A stretch of DNA of 64,000 nt from Thalassotalea_A litorea (GTDB lineage: Bacteria > Pseudomonadota > Gammaproteobacteria > Enterobacterales > Alteromonadaceae): assembly GCF_043642205.1 (NCBI RefSeq), contig NZ_JBHZSG010000015.1, forward strand, positions 1 to 64,000. Direction: 5' to 3'. Shown here in pieces: positions 16,596-26,434 of the stretch. Positions within the stretch are counted from its first letter, which is position 1, and each line of letters starts with the position of its first letter. A program made the position numbers and the translations under genes. Under the pieces are notes generated by a model. The model saw nothing but the letters and a program-made list of their open reading frames with translations. It had not been told where the DNA came from and made no database searches.

Positions 16596-17045
16596 TTTTT
16601 TAATTACGAATTAAGTTTCTAATTATGAAATGCTAAGGTGCTGAAGTTAAACCTTTACTCATGCTGTTCATGTAGCGATGCACGGCATCTAGGTTTGCCT
16701 TTTAAAGCTCCTTAAACCTTTTCTGTAATCGCCTGATTACGTTCTTTTAGTCAGGCTTTCCACAGCATTAACCGCTTTGTTTATCGGATATCCCAGCCTA
16801 TCATCAAATCCCCATTAAACCGTTTTCATTGGTATAATTGCTGTGCCACTCATACCCTAGTCACTCCTAGCTAGAACTATCGAAATCTAACCGATCTCGA
16901 CAAACACGAATACTAAGTCGTTCAGGGCATATGTCTTTCATACGATGCAATGGTTTTTGTTTTATCAAAACAAGAAGAGGGTGAAGAAATAGGGGATTGG
17001 CTAGATGGATGTGCGAAGACGAAGCGATAAAAAATCGTTATGCAT
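16596..17045. other. Gene-free stretch between pgpA and the POT transporter
   Basis: About 450 bases with no supported gene, between convergent genes. It begins with a degenerate AT repeat (TTAATTTTTTAATTACGAATTAAG). I see no strong structure until the hairpin at 17046. Confidence 0.6.
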
Positions 17046-17072
17046 AAAAAAGGCAGCGAATGCTGCCTTTTC
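17046..17072 (-). terminator. Intrinsic terminator of the POT transporter gene
   Basis: AAGGCAGC-GAAT-GCTGCCTT, with six T following on the minus strand. A shorter T-tract follows on the plus strand, so it may also stop readthrough from pgpA. Confidence 0.85.
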
Positions 17073-17101
17073 GAAATTTACGTTATGGAATTACCCAGTT
17101 A

Positions 17102-18565
17102 CTAGTCTTTGTCGTCAGTAACTTTCAATTCCTCTTCAATTTTTTCAGTCATCGTCTGAGGTTTGCTATCTTCAGCACCATGCATCCAGTCGACCAGTTT
17201 ATCGCTTAGAAGCCACAGGATGATACCTGCAACAAAAGCCATAATGGCAACGCCAGAGAATGCTTGAAGCGGTCCGGTTTCACCAACCATTTGACCAACC
17301 CAGGCTGCAAGGTAGTTACCCACACCAGAGAAGAAGAACCACATACCCATTAACAATGATGTGTATTTCAGTGGCGCAAGTTTAGTCACCATAGATAAGC
17401 CAATCGGAGACAAACATAATTCGCCCATGGTATGGAATAGATACGCTAACACTAACCAAATGACATGTGCCTTAGCCGTATCGGAATCACCAATTTGCAA
17501 TGCGGCCATAACCATCGAAATAAAACCTAGGCCTAAGAAGAACATACCCAACCCGAATTTCTTCGGCGAGTTTGGTTCCGCAGCACCCATTTTAAGCCAG
17601 GTCGCGGCAAAAATCGGGGCAAGGATGATGACAAAGATCGGGTTTACGGTTTGTAACCAGGACGCTGGCATTTCCCAACCAAAGAACACAAGATCGGTCT
17701 TATATTTTGCGAACAGGTTCATCGAACCGGCAGCTTGCTCAAAACCTAACCAGAAAATGATGGTAAAGAAACTCATGATCAGAATGACTTTAACGCGATC
17801 ACGCTCTTCCGGCGTTAATGGTTCATCGGGTTTCGCATTTGCGCCATTGGCTTGTTTGGCTGATGGCTCAACACCAACATTGCCTAAATATTTGTTAGAA
17901 AGGGCAAGTTGTAAAAGAACACCAATTAACATCCCCACACCAGCGGTTAGGAAACCATATTGGTAGTTAATTTTCTCACCTATGGTACCAACAACCAGAT
18001 AACCTAAAATGGAACCTAAGTTAATACCCATGTAGAAAATCGTGAATGCCGCGTCACGACGTTTGTCACCTTCTTCATAAAGGTCACCCACCATGGTCGA
18101 GATATTCGGTTTGAAAAAGCCATTACCGATGATCAAAAAGACTAAACCAATCCAAAGGAATGTCGTCTCCATACCCGGGATGATGGCATGCGGTGTACCC
18201 AATGCAAATTGTCCGAGCATCATTGAGATACCACCGACAATGATTGATTTACGCTGGCCCCACACATTGTCGGCCATCCAACCACCGATAACCGGCGTTA
18301 CATAAACAAAAAACGCGTAGATTCCAAGAATACCAAGCGCTTTTGATTGAATGGCTGTGTTGAATAGTTTTTCGGCACCCTCGGCTGAAGGGTCGATCCC
18401 AAAGTAGGCCATATCCCAGCCGAAATTACTGGCAAATGCTACTAGGTACAATACAAAGATACCACGCATGCCGTAGTAGCTCATTCGTTCCCACATCTCT
18501 GTACCGAACAGCAGGAACAAGCCTTTCGGATGACCTAATAAGGTATCCGTTTTTACGTTAGACAT
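17102..18565 (-). CDS. POT-family proton-coupled di/tripeptide transporter
   Basis: Inner-membrane symporter of 487 residues importing di- or tripeptides with protons. The family motif ExxER appears as EMWERMSYYGMRGIFVLYL in helix 1. The PTR2 signature FTIFYMGINLGSILGYLVVG follows, with GNGFFKPNIST before it. Twelve or more hydrophobic helices are visible. The central loop (about 236-256) is rich in Lys, Asn and Ala. It is similar to the bacterial DtpA/DtpT group, but the exact substrate range cannot be read from sequence. It is a single-gene unit with its own terminator. Confidence 0.9.
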   Translation of the reverse strand: MSNVKTDTLLGHPKGLFLLFGTEMWERMSYYGMRGIFVLYLVAFASNFGWDMAYFGIDPSAEGAEKLFNTAIQSKALGILGIYAFFVYVTPVIGGWMADNVWGQRKSIIVGGISMMLGQFALGTPHAIIPGMETTFLWIGLVFLIIGNGFFKPNISTMVGDLYEEGDKRRDAAFTIFYMGINLGSILGYLVVGTIGEKINYQYGFLTAGVGMLIGVLLQLALSNKYLGNVGVEPSAKQANGANAKPDEPLTPEERDRVKVILIMSFFTIIFWLGFEQAAGSMNLFAKYKTDLVFFGWEMPASWLQTVNPIFVIILAPIFAATWLKMGAAEPNSPKKFGLGMFFLGLGFISMVMAALQIGDSDTAKAHVIWLVLAYLFHTMGELCLSPIGLSMVTKLAPLKYTSLLMGMWFFFSGVGNYLAAWVGQMVGETGPLQAFSGVAIMAFVAGIILWLLSDKLVDWMHGAEDSKPQTMTEKIEEELKVTDDKD

Positions 18566-19233
18566 TTAAACTTCCTTAAATTACTTTTAATACCCATTCC
18601 ACCAGGAGTTTGTCAGAAGCCCATTTGCGGCCTTAGATGTCAATAATATAGAACGACTATATCAATGAAATCTATGTTGCAAATGGACCTCAGTGCTAAC
18701 TCTGAGCTGTGTAAAAACTTAATGGAATTGGTATGAGTTTATTTTTTTGCCACTCGTTTATACCTAGCGGCCTGAGTAAATGCAAGATGTTCTGATTTTC
18801 GTCAGGTTAGTTGCACACTTATTCACCGCCAATTCAGCCAATATTATAGAAGTTGTTGGCCGCAGCGTAAGGGATTAGGCACAATTATCTATGTTTGGTA
18901 CAGCAAAAAAGCAGAAAAAGTCATAAGATTTTGAATAGCTGTTCCGGGTGTCAATAAATCGAAACAAACCGTGGTTTTGTCGAAGGTGTTGATTAAAAAG
19001 ACGTTACATGGAAATTCAGGGGCAGATGGGTTAAAAATATTGTTCATTTTTTGTCTTATTCACAAATTGTTGAATATACTGAAGCGTACTATGCAAAGAA
19101 TTTGTTCAGAATTTAGGGTGAGACGGAGCTTGGCTGAAAACTAAACGCTGTCAAATTTATGCCCATAATCGACGCCTGAGCTGATAATTTGGAACATTTG
19201 GTGGCAGGTCTCGTATACGATTGAGCGATAACT
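18566..19233. other. Long intergenic region before wecA
   Basis: About 670 bases between divergent genes, without a supported open frame. It holds dispersed repeat copy C (18696-18733) and must contain the start of transcription of the polysaccharide locus. TTGGTACA at about 18896 only resembles a sigma-54 -24 box, and no GC follows at the right distance. Confidence 0.6.
18696..18733 (-). repeat. Dispersed repeat, copy C
   Basis: On the minus strand it reads TACCAATTCCATTAAG, TTTTTACACA, GCTCAGAGTTAG. This is about 85% identical by eye to copy B at 981-1017. It lies between the POT transporter and wecA. Confidence 0.65.
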
Positions 19234-20325
19234 ATGCCTGAGTGGTTGACCTTGAGTTTTCAGGTCTTAACGTCATTTGTTTTTGCATTTGCCGCAATTA
19301 AAGTATTTAAGCCAGTAGCTCTGGATATCGGGCTAGTGGATCGTCCCAGTGCCCGTAAACTTCATCAGGGTAACATTCCTCTTATTGGCGGTCTGTCAAT
19401 CTTCGCTGCCGTACTGTTTGCCGCCATTATCTGGCTTCCCAATACCCAGGAATTGCGCTTGTACCTTATCGCATCGGCAATGACGGTCTTTATCGGAGCA
19501 CTTGATGATAAGTATGATTTAAGCGTCCGGGTTAGATTAGTGGGGCAAATGATCATTGCTAGTTTGATGATTTATGGGGTTGGCGCGTATTTTAGTAATT
19601 TAGGGGACCTGTTTAACCTCGGGGATGTTGATATTGGCTGGCTGGGGATCCCGTTTACCTATTTCGTGATCATCGTAGCGATTAACGCCTTTAATATGAT
19701 TGATGGTATTGATGGTCTGATAGGCGCTTTGAGTATCAACACATTTACAGCAATTGCCATTTTATTTTTGCTCTCGGATCAAAGCAGTTATCTCAGTGTC
19801 GCGCTGATACTGGCGACGGCGTTGTTGCCATTTTTGCTTTTCAATCTGAAGGTTGGAAAGCATATGCAGTCAAAAATATTTATGGGGGATTCCGGGAGTA
19901 TGTTCATCGGCCTGAGTGTGGTCTGGTTGTTGGCATGCGGAACCCAGGGGGAGCAACATGCCTTTAGTCCGGTAACCGCATTATGGCTTACCGCCGTGCC
20001 TTTGATGGATATGCTTTCAATTGTGATCAGACGATTCAGGCAAGGTTTATCACCGCTTAAACCGGACAGAGATCATATTCATCATATCTTGATGCGCATC
20101 GGCAACAGCCCAAAGAAAGCTTTATTGTCGATTTCACTGGCCGCGGTTGTGATGTCGGCGATTGGAATTTTGGGTGAGTTTTTTGGTATTCCACAAAGTG
20201 TGATGTTTGCATTGTTTATTGCCGTCTTCGGTGTTTACCATTGGGCTTTGACCGACACGGCCGTTCTAAAACAGTTTCTGCGAGAGCCAAAACATAATAA
20301 GCCTGAGTATCACGAAGAAATTTAA
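19234..20325 (+). CDS. wecA: WecA-type undecaprenyl-phosphate GlcNAc-1-phosphate transferase
   Basis: Polytopic inner-membrane enzyme that starts glycan synthesis by transferring GlcNAc-1-phosphate from UDP-GlcNAc to undecaprenyl phosphate. The 363 residues carry the PNPT-family motifs: GALDDKYDL (Mg-binding Asp pair), NAFNMIDGIDGLIGA, SKIFMGDSGSMFIG and PLMDMLSIVIRRFRQGLSPLKPDRDHIHHILM. The HIHH box is typical of WecA. It heads the polysaccharide locus, 82 bases before the export gene. The sugar specificity (GlcNAc rather than a related sugar) is inferred from family resemblance. Confidence 0.9.
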   Translation: MPEWLTLSFQVLTSFVFAFAAIKVFKPVALDIGLVDRPSARKLHQGNIPLIGGLSIFAAVLFAAIIWLPNTQELRLYLIASAMTVFIGALDDKYDLSVRVRLVGQMIIASLMIYGVGAYFSNLGDLFNLGDVDIGWLGIPFTYFVIIVAINAFNMIDGIDGLIGALSINTFTAIAILFLLSDQSSYLSVALILATALLPFLLFNLKVGKHMQSKIFMGDSGSMFIGLSVVWLLACGTQGEQHAFSPVTALWLTAVPLMDMLSIVIRRFRQGLSPLKPDRDHIHHILMRIGNSPKKALLSISLAAVVMSAIGILGEFFGIPQSVMFALFIAVFGVYHWALTDTAVLKQFLREPKHNKPEYHEEI

Positions 20326-20407
20326 TCGCCTAAATGACATGCTCTTGCTGATATGGACTAAAATAATAAGTTAACTCCATAGAAAAACGATAAAATCTAA
20401 TAAGTTA

Positions 20408-21547
20408 ATGGGCGAAAGCGGCAGCTGTAGTTACATTTTTCTCTGTGCTAATCAAGGTTTACGGCGGATTCAGATAATCTGGCCGGACGCTTTTCGTGCA
20501 TCTCAAACTCCTTTCTATCTCGGTTTCATAACCTCATTTGTGTTCACGGTTTGTTGTTTTGTTATGGGTAACGTATCGGCACAGTCGACCACCCCTTTAG
20601 CTGCCGAATTAGACATTAAAGAAAACTATCGGAGTAATCGTTTTCGACCCTTAATGGAAAGCCTGGGCAACTCGGATAAGGGAATTATTCTGCCTTTTGG
20701 TTATTCATTGTTCGATAATCGCGGCGAACTTGAGTCAAATAGTGCAATTCAACCCGAGTATGTATTGCGTAATGGGGATGTGATCAGTGTCTGGATTTGG
20801 GGCGCGTTTGAATATCAACAACAACATAAAGTCGATTCCCGAGGCCAGATATTTTTGGAGCAACTTGGGCCCGTTAAAGTTGCGGGTGTTTCGGTTACCA
20901 ACTTAAGTGACTACCTGCGCGATAAGTTAGCCAAGGTGTATCATCAAGGGGTCGAACTGTATGCAAACTTATATCAGGTTGCGCCCATTCCACTTCTGGT
21001 CAGTGGCGCAGTGAACGCCCCGGGTCAATACCTTGGTTCCAGCGGTGACGGTATTTTGTATTACCTGAGCAAAGCTCAGGGGATCGATATTCGTCAGGGA
21101 AGCTATCGACGTATTCAAGTGCGTCGTGCGGGTAAAACGGTGGCTAACATCGATTTGTATCCTTTCTTGCAAAGCGGAGAGTTGCCGAGTATCTCCTTGC
21201 AGGATTTTGATGTCATTTTTGTATCCCAATCTGGTGTTCGCGTGACGGCCATTTTACCCGGAAAAATCCCGCTAAGTTATGAATTGATCCAACAGCCGTA
21301 TCAAGGTCAGGAATTATTGTCTTTGCTGACAGTACCTAAATATATTATCCAGGTAAAACTGGTTAGTGAAACTCCATCGGGTAACGTTGAACAAACCTAT
21401 TCCCTTGAGGAGTTTAGAAGGCTGACCCTAAACGACGGAGATCGTGTATTTTTCACGGAAACCCTGAATCAGGGCTCACTGGGACGTCCACAAAAACGAA
21501 AAATAAGTAATGTATTACCTAAGGGTGAACGACATGGCCCAGGTTAA
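20408..21547 (+). CDS. Polysaccharide export outer-membrane protein (Wza/KpsD-like, SLBB)
   Basis: A 379-residue periplasmic/outer-membrane channel component for polysaccharide export. A polysaccharide-export domain lies at about residues 114-192 (YVLRNGDVISVWIWGAFEYQQQHKVDSRGQIFLEQLGPVKVAG). An SLBB-type beta-grasp domain follows (PLLVSGAVNAPGQYLG). The hydrophobic signal is at about 37-58, behind a polar N-terminus of 36 residues, and ends VSAQS. There is no lipobox. The start codon has no clear Shine-Dalgarno, so the true start may be downstream at a non-ATG codon. The 3' end overlaps the ABC permease gene by 14 bases. With the next three genes it makes a complete ABC-type export complex. 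Confidence 0.82.
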   Translation: MGESGSCSYIFLCANQGLRRIQIIWPDAFRASQTPFYLGFITSFVFTVCCFVMGNVSAQSTTPLAAELDIKENYRSNRFRPLMESLGNSDKGIILPFGYSLFDNRGELESNSAIQPEYVLRNGDVISVWIWGAFEYQQQHKVDSRGQIFLEQLGPVKVAGVSVTNLSDYLRDKLAKVYHQGVELYANLYQVAPIPLLVSGAVNAPGQYLGSSGDGILYYLSKAQGIDIRQGSYRRIQVRRAGKTVANIDLYPFLQSGELPSISLQDFDVIFVSQSGVRVTAILPGKIPLSYELIQQPYQGQELLSLLTVPKYIIQVKLVSETPSGNVEQTYSLEEFRRLTLNDGDRVFFTETLNQGSLGRPQKRKISNVLPKGERHGPG

Positions 21548-22319
21548 AACGAGACTGGCTTACCAGGTATGGCAAGATGTTGTCTTTGCCATTTTTATAC
21601 GAGAGATCCGTAGTAAGTTTGACGATAAAGTTGGGATCAGCTGGGCCGTAATCCAACCCGTATCGTTCATATTTATCCTGTCTTTTATTCGCGGTCGCAT
21701 GGATGGCGGTTTAACCCATACGATGCCTACCTTTATGTTTATGATGTATGGCATGTTGATGATTCAACTGTTTCTGTCTACGTTGTCATCCACGGCCAAT
21801 TCTATACATCGCAACAAAGCCTTATTTTCCTTTCGTCAGGTTCAGCCCTTAAGCGCGGTGATGGCAAATGCCTTGTTTGAAATTTTGGTGAAGGTGGCCG
21901 TTATTTTCGTTCTTTGGTTAGCGGTATATTTCATGGGCATTGAAATGCGCTTAGATGACTCCCTGATGGTCTTATTGATGTTGTTTAACGTCTGGATGAT
22001 TGCAACAAGTCTTGGCTTGATTATGGCGTTAGCCAAAGCATTCATCGTTGAAGTGGATAAGATTCGTAACCTGATCACCCGTCCCATGTTTTTTATCTCC
22101 GGGGTGTTTTTTAGCTTGCAGGATATCTCAGAGCAATACTGGCCATTTCTTAACTGGAATCCGTTGCTGCATAGTATTGAGTTGTCTCGCCAGGCCGCCT
22201 ATGCAGGATATCAGGCACAGGGGGTATCGTTAACCTATGTAAATCTGACAACACTGACATTGATGTTTAGTGCTCTGGTTTTCTATCAACTCACTTGGCG
22301 CCAGGTGATTAGTCGATGA
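21534..22319 (+). CDS. ABC-2 polysaccharide exporter permease (KpsM/BexB-like)
   Basis: A 261-residue inner-membrane permease with six predicted helices. Its N-terminal interface sequence (FAIFIREIRSKFDDKVGISWAVIQPVSFIFI) is typical of KpsM, BexB and CtrC in group 2 capsule export. The ATG at 21534 follows AAGGGTGA and is preferred over a start at 21510. The gene overlaps the export gene upstream and the ATPase downstream (ATGA), so the three are translationally coupled. Confidence 0.88.
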   Translation: MAQVKTRLAYQVWQDVVFAIFIREIRSKFDDKVGISWAVIQPVSFIFILSFIRGRMDGGLTHTMPTFMFMMYGMLMIQLFLSTLSSTANSIHRNKALFSFRQVQPLSAVMANALFEILVKVAVIFVLWLAVYFMGIEMRLDDSLMVLLMLFNVWMIATSLGLIMALAKAFIVEVDKIRNLITRPMFFISGVFFSLQDISEQYWPFLNWNPLLHSIELSRQAAYAGYQAQGVSLTYVNLTTLTLMFSALVFYQLTWRQVISR

Positions 22320-22966
22320 TTAAATTAGATAGCGTTAGCAAATACTATCCATCAAAACTGGGTCGCCAGTATGTATTTAATGATCTGAATTTTACCATTC
22401 CCGGAGGGCATAATATTGCCTTGCTGGGGAAAAATGGCGCGGGTAAATCGACGCTGTTTCGACTTCTGGCTGGCAGTGAGTATCCAAATGAGGGGAAAAT
22501 ACGAACCTCTTATAATATTTCCTGGCCGGTGGCACTGGCGACTGGCGTGCATCCGAAAATGACTGGCCGGGAAAATACCCGTTTCATCGGCCGTGTTAAT
22601 GGCGTCCAGGACTTAGAACTGTATGAAGAGAAGGTAAAGCAGTTTGCGGAATTAAAGCAAAAGTATGATTTACCGGTTCGGACCTATTCATCGGGGATGC
22701 GTTCCAGACTTGCGTTTGCGTGTTGTATTGCGATCGATTTTGATATTTATCTGATTGATGAGGCCATCTCTGTTGGTGACCCTAAATTTCGTAGAAAGAC
22801 CAAAGATGCGCTGCTTCGAAAAAGTAAGACCTCGAACGTGATCATGGTCAGTCATGAATTGGACGATGTACGGTTGTTTTGTGACAGCGCCATTTTAATT
22901 CAGCAAGGTCAGCTAAGCTTTTATAATGACCTTGAACAAGCCATTGATATTTATGAGGCTAATTAA
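22316..22966 (+). CDS. ABC polysaccharide exporter ATPase (KpsT/BexA-like)
   Basis: A 216-residue nucleotide-binding subunit. Walker A is LLGKNGAGKST (about residues 37-47), the signature loop is RTYSSGMRSRLAFA, and Walker B is FDIYLIDEAISVGD. The H-loop is MVSHELDDVR. The short length without a C-terminal carbohydrate-binding domain matches KpsT/BexA of capsule systems rather than Wzt of O-antigen systems. It overlaps the permease by 4 bases. Confidence 0.92.
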   Translation: MIKLDSVSKYYPSKLGRQYVFNDLNFTIPGGHNIALLGKNGAGKSTLFRLLAGSEYPNEGKIRTSYNISWPVALATGVHPKMTGRENTRFIGRVNGVQDLELYEEKVKQFAELKQKYDLPVRTYSSGMRSRLAFACCIAIDFDIYLIDEAISVGDPKFRRKTKDALLRKSKTSNVIMVSHELDDVRLFCDSAILIQQGQLSFYNDLEQAIDIYEAN

Positions 22967-22969
22967 AAA

Positions 22970-24391
22970 ATGAGCCAGACGGATATTGATAATCTCGAAC
23001 AAAGATTTAACGCGCTGGAAAGTGCCTGGACACAAGAGCAGTGGCAGGATGCGGACTTTCTGCGTGAGGAAGCTCTGAAACTTGAAGAAACGGATTTAGA
23101 GTTGGCATACCGCATTATGCAACGCGCCCACAATCTTCGTCCTGTCGGTCCAGTGATCAAAAATAAATTACAGGAATATCGACAACTGCTGATGGAAGAA
23201 GAGTCGCCGATTTTAATTCTTTCCTCGGCTGATAATCAGGCTGAGGAAAGTCTGATTGATAACACAATAGAAAAACACCGGCAGCCTTGGCATCAGCGCC
23301 TCGTGTTTTGGCTGCGTCAGCCATTTACCTTGTTTGTGGTTTTGCCCTGGATTGTTATCGCTACCTACTTTTTATTGTGGGCCAGCCCTAGATTTGAAAG
23401 TCATGCTCAGGTGATTATTCGCAAACCGAATGCGCAGCTGGGCGACAATGCATCAGCACCATTGTTAGGCAATCGGGCAGGGACCGCCGCAGGAGATACC
23501 CAGCTGATTAGCGCATTTATCTTATCCCGGGATATGCTCAATCATTTACAAAGCGAACTGTCACTATTTGAGCACTATACATCGAACCAACGGGACGTGA
23601 TTTCCCGCTTAAGTGGTGCTGCCAGTAATGATCAATTCCTGTCATATTATCAGCGGCATATCGTTGTCGATGTTGATGAAGCCTCGTCTGTGGTGAGCAT
23701 TAAAAGTCAAGCCTATAGTGGTGCTTATGCACAGCAGCTAAATCAACAAATTATCGCCAAATCGGAAGATTACATTAACAGTATTGGTCAGTCTCTGGCA
23801 CGTAAACGCTTAACCTTTATCGAAGCTGAGCATCGCTTGATTGAAGACCGACTACGTAAGGCGAAAACCGATTTATTGAGGTTTCAGCAAAAATACCGCT
23901 TGTTTGATCCGCAACAAGAGGCTCAGGCAGTTCAACAAATCGCTTTTAAACTTGAAGAAGTTCTGTCCGATAAGAAAACACAGCTGTTGGCGTTACGGGA
24001 GTACATGCAAGATTCATCACCTAAGATCCGTTCATTACAACGTGAAATTAATGCACTTGAAAAGCAATTGATGAGTGAAAAACAACGATTGATCTCCCAA
24101 AAAGGACAACAGGATATTTCCTTTGGAGAAGTCCTTGCACGTTACTCCGCTTTTCAAATCAAAGTAGATTTGGCGATGCAGGCCTATACGTCGTCTTTGG
24201 TGTCTTTAGAGCGCTCGAGAATCGAAGCGTATCGACAATTGCAATATATGGTGGTGGTCGAGAGTCCGACGTTGCCAGAGGATAATACATATCCAGATAA
24301 ACTATACAGTTTATCACTGGCTGCGGTTGTACTTATCATATTGTTTGGTATAGGAAAAATTCTGATTGCGACAATCAGGGAACTGGCGTAG
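22970..24391 (+). CDS. Capsule export inner-membrane protein (KpsE/BexC/CtrB-like)
   Basis: A 473-residue periplasmic adaptor linking the ABC transporter to the outer-membrane channel. It has a transmembrane helix at about 117-135 (PFTLFVVLPWIVIATYFLLW) and a second near the C-terminus (LSLAAVVLIILFGIGKILI). A long periplasmic coiled coil lies at about 280-420. The motif RFESHAQVIIRKP follows helix 1. Unlike typical KpsE/BexC it has about 100 extra N-terminal cytoplasmic residues, acidic and helical. It begins 3 bases after the ATPase gene. Confidence 0.87.
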   Translation: MSQTDIDNLEQRFNALESAWTQEQWQDADFLREEALKLEETDLELAYRIMQRAHNLRPVGPVIKNKLQEYRQLLMEEESPILILSSADNQAEESLIDNTIEKHRQPWHQRLVFWLRQPFTLFVVLPWIVIATYFLLWASPRFESHAQVIIRKPNAQLGDNASAPLLGNRAGTAAGDTQLISAFILSRDMLNHLQSELSLFEHYTSNQRDVISRLSGAASNDQFLSYYQRHIVVDVDEASSVVSIKSQAYSGAYAQQLNQQIIAKSEDYINSIGQSLARKRLTFIEAEHRLIEDRLRKAKTDLLRFQQKYRLFDPQQEAQAVQQIAFKLEEVLSDKKTQLLALREYMQDSSPKIRSLQREINALEKQLMSEKQRLISQKGQQDISFGEVLARYSAFQIKVDLAMQAYTSSLVSLERSRIEAYRQLQYMVVVESPTLPEDNTYPDKLYSLSLAAVVLIILFGIGKILIATIRELA

Positions 24392-24492
24392 AGCTTTGAA
24401 GTAAGCGAATAACAAGATTTTTGCTAAGCTCATTATTATGGTGTGCCGATCGGGTATTACGGCTTAAATTCAAGGTTTGGTAAAGCTGCTCG

Positions 24493-25644
24493 ATGATTAA
24501 TACCTTATATATTCATGCGGGATCCCATAAAACAGGATCGACCTCAATTCAGAGGTTTCTTCGAATCAATCAGGATGCACTACGCGAGGATGGCATTGCC
24601 ATACCAGGCTTGAAAGGCATTTTGAAACCGACGCCAGATCTAACCAATTATGGTTTGTATCCTCAGGCTTTTCATGCGCTTGCACGTGTGCGTCAACCCA
24701 TCGCCATAATCTCCCGAGAAAACTTTTCCTGGGTGGATGACATCAACAAGTTGATGGCATTACGCGATGTTCTTTATAAACACGCCCATAAAGTCAAAAT
24801 CATCTTTTACCTGCGTCGTCAGGATAGCCTGGCGATCTCGCAAAAGCAGGAAGGTACCAAGTGGTTTGATTGCTCGGTTGCTTATGGCCACGAGCCAACG
24901 GCGTTACCCAGTAAGCTGTCTGAAGTCGCGAGACGATATCTGGACTTTGAACAGAAAGTATCCATGTGGGCGAAAGTCTTCGCCAAAGACAACATCATTT
25001 TGAGGGTGTTTGAACCTCAACATCTGGTGGAATGTGACGTTGTTAAAGATTTCTGTTATGTACTGGGCTTACAGCCCGACTATTATCAGTTTCCTGAAAA
25101 AGCCAACGAGTCATTGGGGCGCATAAGTCAGCTATTTTTGCACCAGAGCCAACCCGCATTTGCCGATGGCAGTATCGCCAGGCACCGGCTGATTCGCGCG
25201 GTACGCGATTTTGATCGGCGCAATAACAATAATGATGACAAGCTGTTACCGGATAAGGATGAAGCGATAGCATTCTATCAACAATTTAAGGCAGCAAATG
25301 CTCGACTCAATCAGGATTATAAACTCACGGATTCTGAACATTTGTTTAACGAAGACTTTTCTCAATACCCGGAATTAGGCAACGGCCGTATGTTAACCCT
25401 GGGTGAGATAAACGAAATTTATGCGGATCTATTTGCCGATTTCAGCTTTGTTGATAGTGACGAGGATGGTCAATGGAAGCGCAAACAAAGTGCGCAGCTG
25501 CGAGACATTGCGCTGAGTTTACCGCCGCAATGTCTGAGTCAAAAAATACAATTGCTGACGTTGGCATTACAGCTTAATCCTAATGGCCAATATATACGTC
25601 AACAGCTAACTCAACTGACTGCTCAAACCATGGTGGAACAATAA
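24493..25644 (+). CDS. Sulfotransferase-like protein
   Basis: A 383-residue cytosolic protein that opens with IHAGSHKTGSTSIQRFL (residues 7-23). This resembles the 5'-phosphosulfate loop (PKTGTTSL type) of PAPS-dependent sulfotransferases. The 3'-phosphate segment may be KIIFYLRRQDSLAISQKQ (about residues 98-115). The rest matches uncharacterised sulfotransferase-like proteins of polysaccharide loci. It is 101 bases after the KpsE-like gene and shares a base with the next gene's start. Likely role: sulfating the exported glycan (inference). Acceptor unknown. Confidence 0.65.
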   Translation: MINTLYIHAGSHKTGSTSIQRFLRINQDALREDGIAIPGLKGILKPTPDLTNYGLYPQAFHALARVRQPIAIISRENFSWVDDINKLMALRDVLYKHAHKVKIIFYLRRQDSLAISQKQEGTKWFDCSVAYGHEPTALPSKLSEVARRYLDFEQKVSMWAKVFAKDNIILRVFEPQHLVECDVVKDFCYVLGLQPDYYQFPEKANESLGRISQLFLHQSQPAFADGSIARHRLIRAVRDFDRRNNNNDDKLLPDKDEAIAFYQQFKAANARLNQDYKLTDSEHLFNEDFSQYPELGNGRMLTLGEINEIYADLFADFSFVDSDEDGQWKRKQSAQLRDIALSLPPQCLSQKIQLLTLALQLNPNGQYIRQQLTQLTAQTMVEQ

Positions 25645-26423
25645 TGTTTTCAAATCTATTCAAGCCGAAGATTGTTCAATGCGATGATATCGAGCTGTTT
25701 GTGATTTTTGGAGCAATGCGCTCTGGCTCCAATTTGCTTCAGGAGAAGTTGAATTACTTTGACGATCTAATTTGTCTGGGGGAATTATATAACCCTTCTT
25801 TTGTCGGTGTCGATCGACCTCATATCAATAAATTCTCCTATGGCGGTTACGGCAGAAATGATCCCGACTCCCGTAAAAAAAGACAGCAGGACCCATTTTT
25901 ACTGATTCAAAAAGTCCAGGAACAAGCCTTAAAAGAAGGCAAGATCCCGGGATTTCGCCTGTTTGATGGCCACAATAAAGATGTTCGCAGGGTGCTATTG
26001 AATAATCCCAGGGTTAGAAAAGTCTTATTGCAGAGAAATCTAGTTGATTCATTTATCTCGCTGGAGCTGGCCAGAGAGTCCGGGCAATGGGTAAAACGGG
26101 ATGAAAAAGCGCCAAAAATCACCCAGGTACATTTTGATATTAATGAATTTGAGCAATACGTAAACAAAACTCAAAAGTACTTCGGTGCCATAAAGCAGCG
26201 TTTGGACGAAACTCGCCAAGCATACAAAGTCATCGACTACAATGATGTTCTCAATGATCAACAGGTCGAAGACATTGCCCATTTTGTCGGTTCCAAACAA
26301 TCGATGCAAAAACAGCAAACCACCTTAAAGAAACAAAACAAAGGCAGTATCGAGGATAAGGTCATAAATTTTGATCAGGTTAAGGATTATCTGCACAGCT
26401 TTAATAAATCTGCACTCGGTTAA
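25644..26423 (+). CDS. Sulfotransferase family protein
   Basis: A 259-residue protein with a PAPS-binding loop, FGAMRSGSNLLQ (residues 22-33), and a typical 3'-phosphate-binding segment, VRKVLLQRNLVDSFISLELAR. The layout resembles Stf0/NodH-type bacterial sulfotransferases. It starts on the last base of the previous stop codon (ATG/TAATG-type overlap). Two adjacent sulfotransferase-like genes suggest sulfation at two positions or on two sugars. PAPS-making genes (cysDNC) are not in the window. Confidence 0.72.
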   Translation: MFSNLFKPKIVQCDDIELFVIFGAMRSGSNLLQEKLNYFDDLICLGELYNPSFVGVDRPHINKFSYGGYGRNDPDSRKKRQQDPFLLIQKVQEQALKEGKIPGFRLFDGHNKDVRRVLLNNPRVRKVLLQRNLVDSFISLELARESGQWVKRDEKAPKITQVHFDINEFEQYVNKTQKYFGAIKQRLDETRQAYKVIDYNDVLNDQQVEDIAHFVGSKQSMQKQQTTLKKQNKGSIEDKVINFDQVKDYLHSFNKSALG

Positions 26424-26434
26424 CCGGAGAGCTT

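Noticed and set aside
16824..16845. Possible fourth copy of the TACCAAT repeat
   Set aside because: Only the TACCAAT heptamer matches; the CATTAA box and palindrome are absent.
16846..16870. TGGCACAGCAATTAT on the minus strand
   Set aside because: The -12 GC is missing, and there is no gene downstream on that strand that it could serve.
17361..17966. 201-codon plus-strand frame inside the POT transporter gene
   Set aside because: It is fully antisense to a clear transporter and has no domain or ribosome site.
18890..18915. Sigma-54-like TTGGTACA upstream of wecA
   Set aside because: The -24 box has two mismatches and no GC occurs at the required distance.
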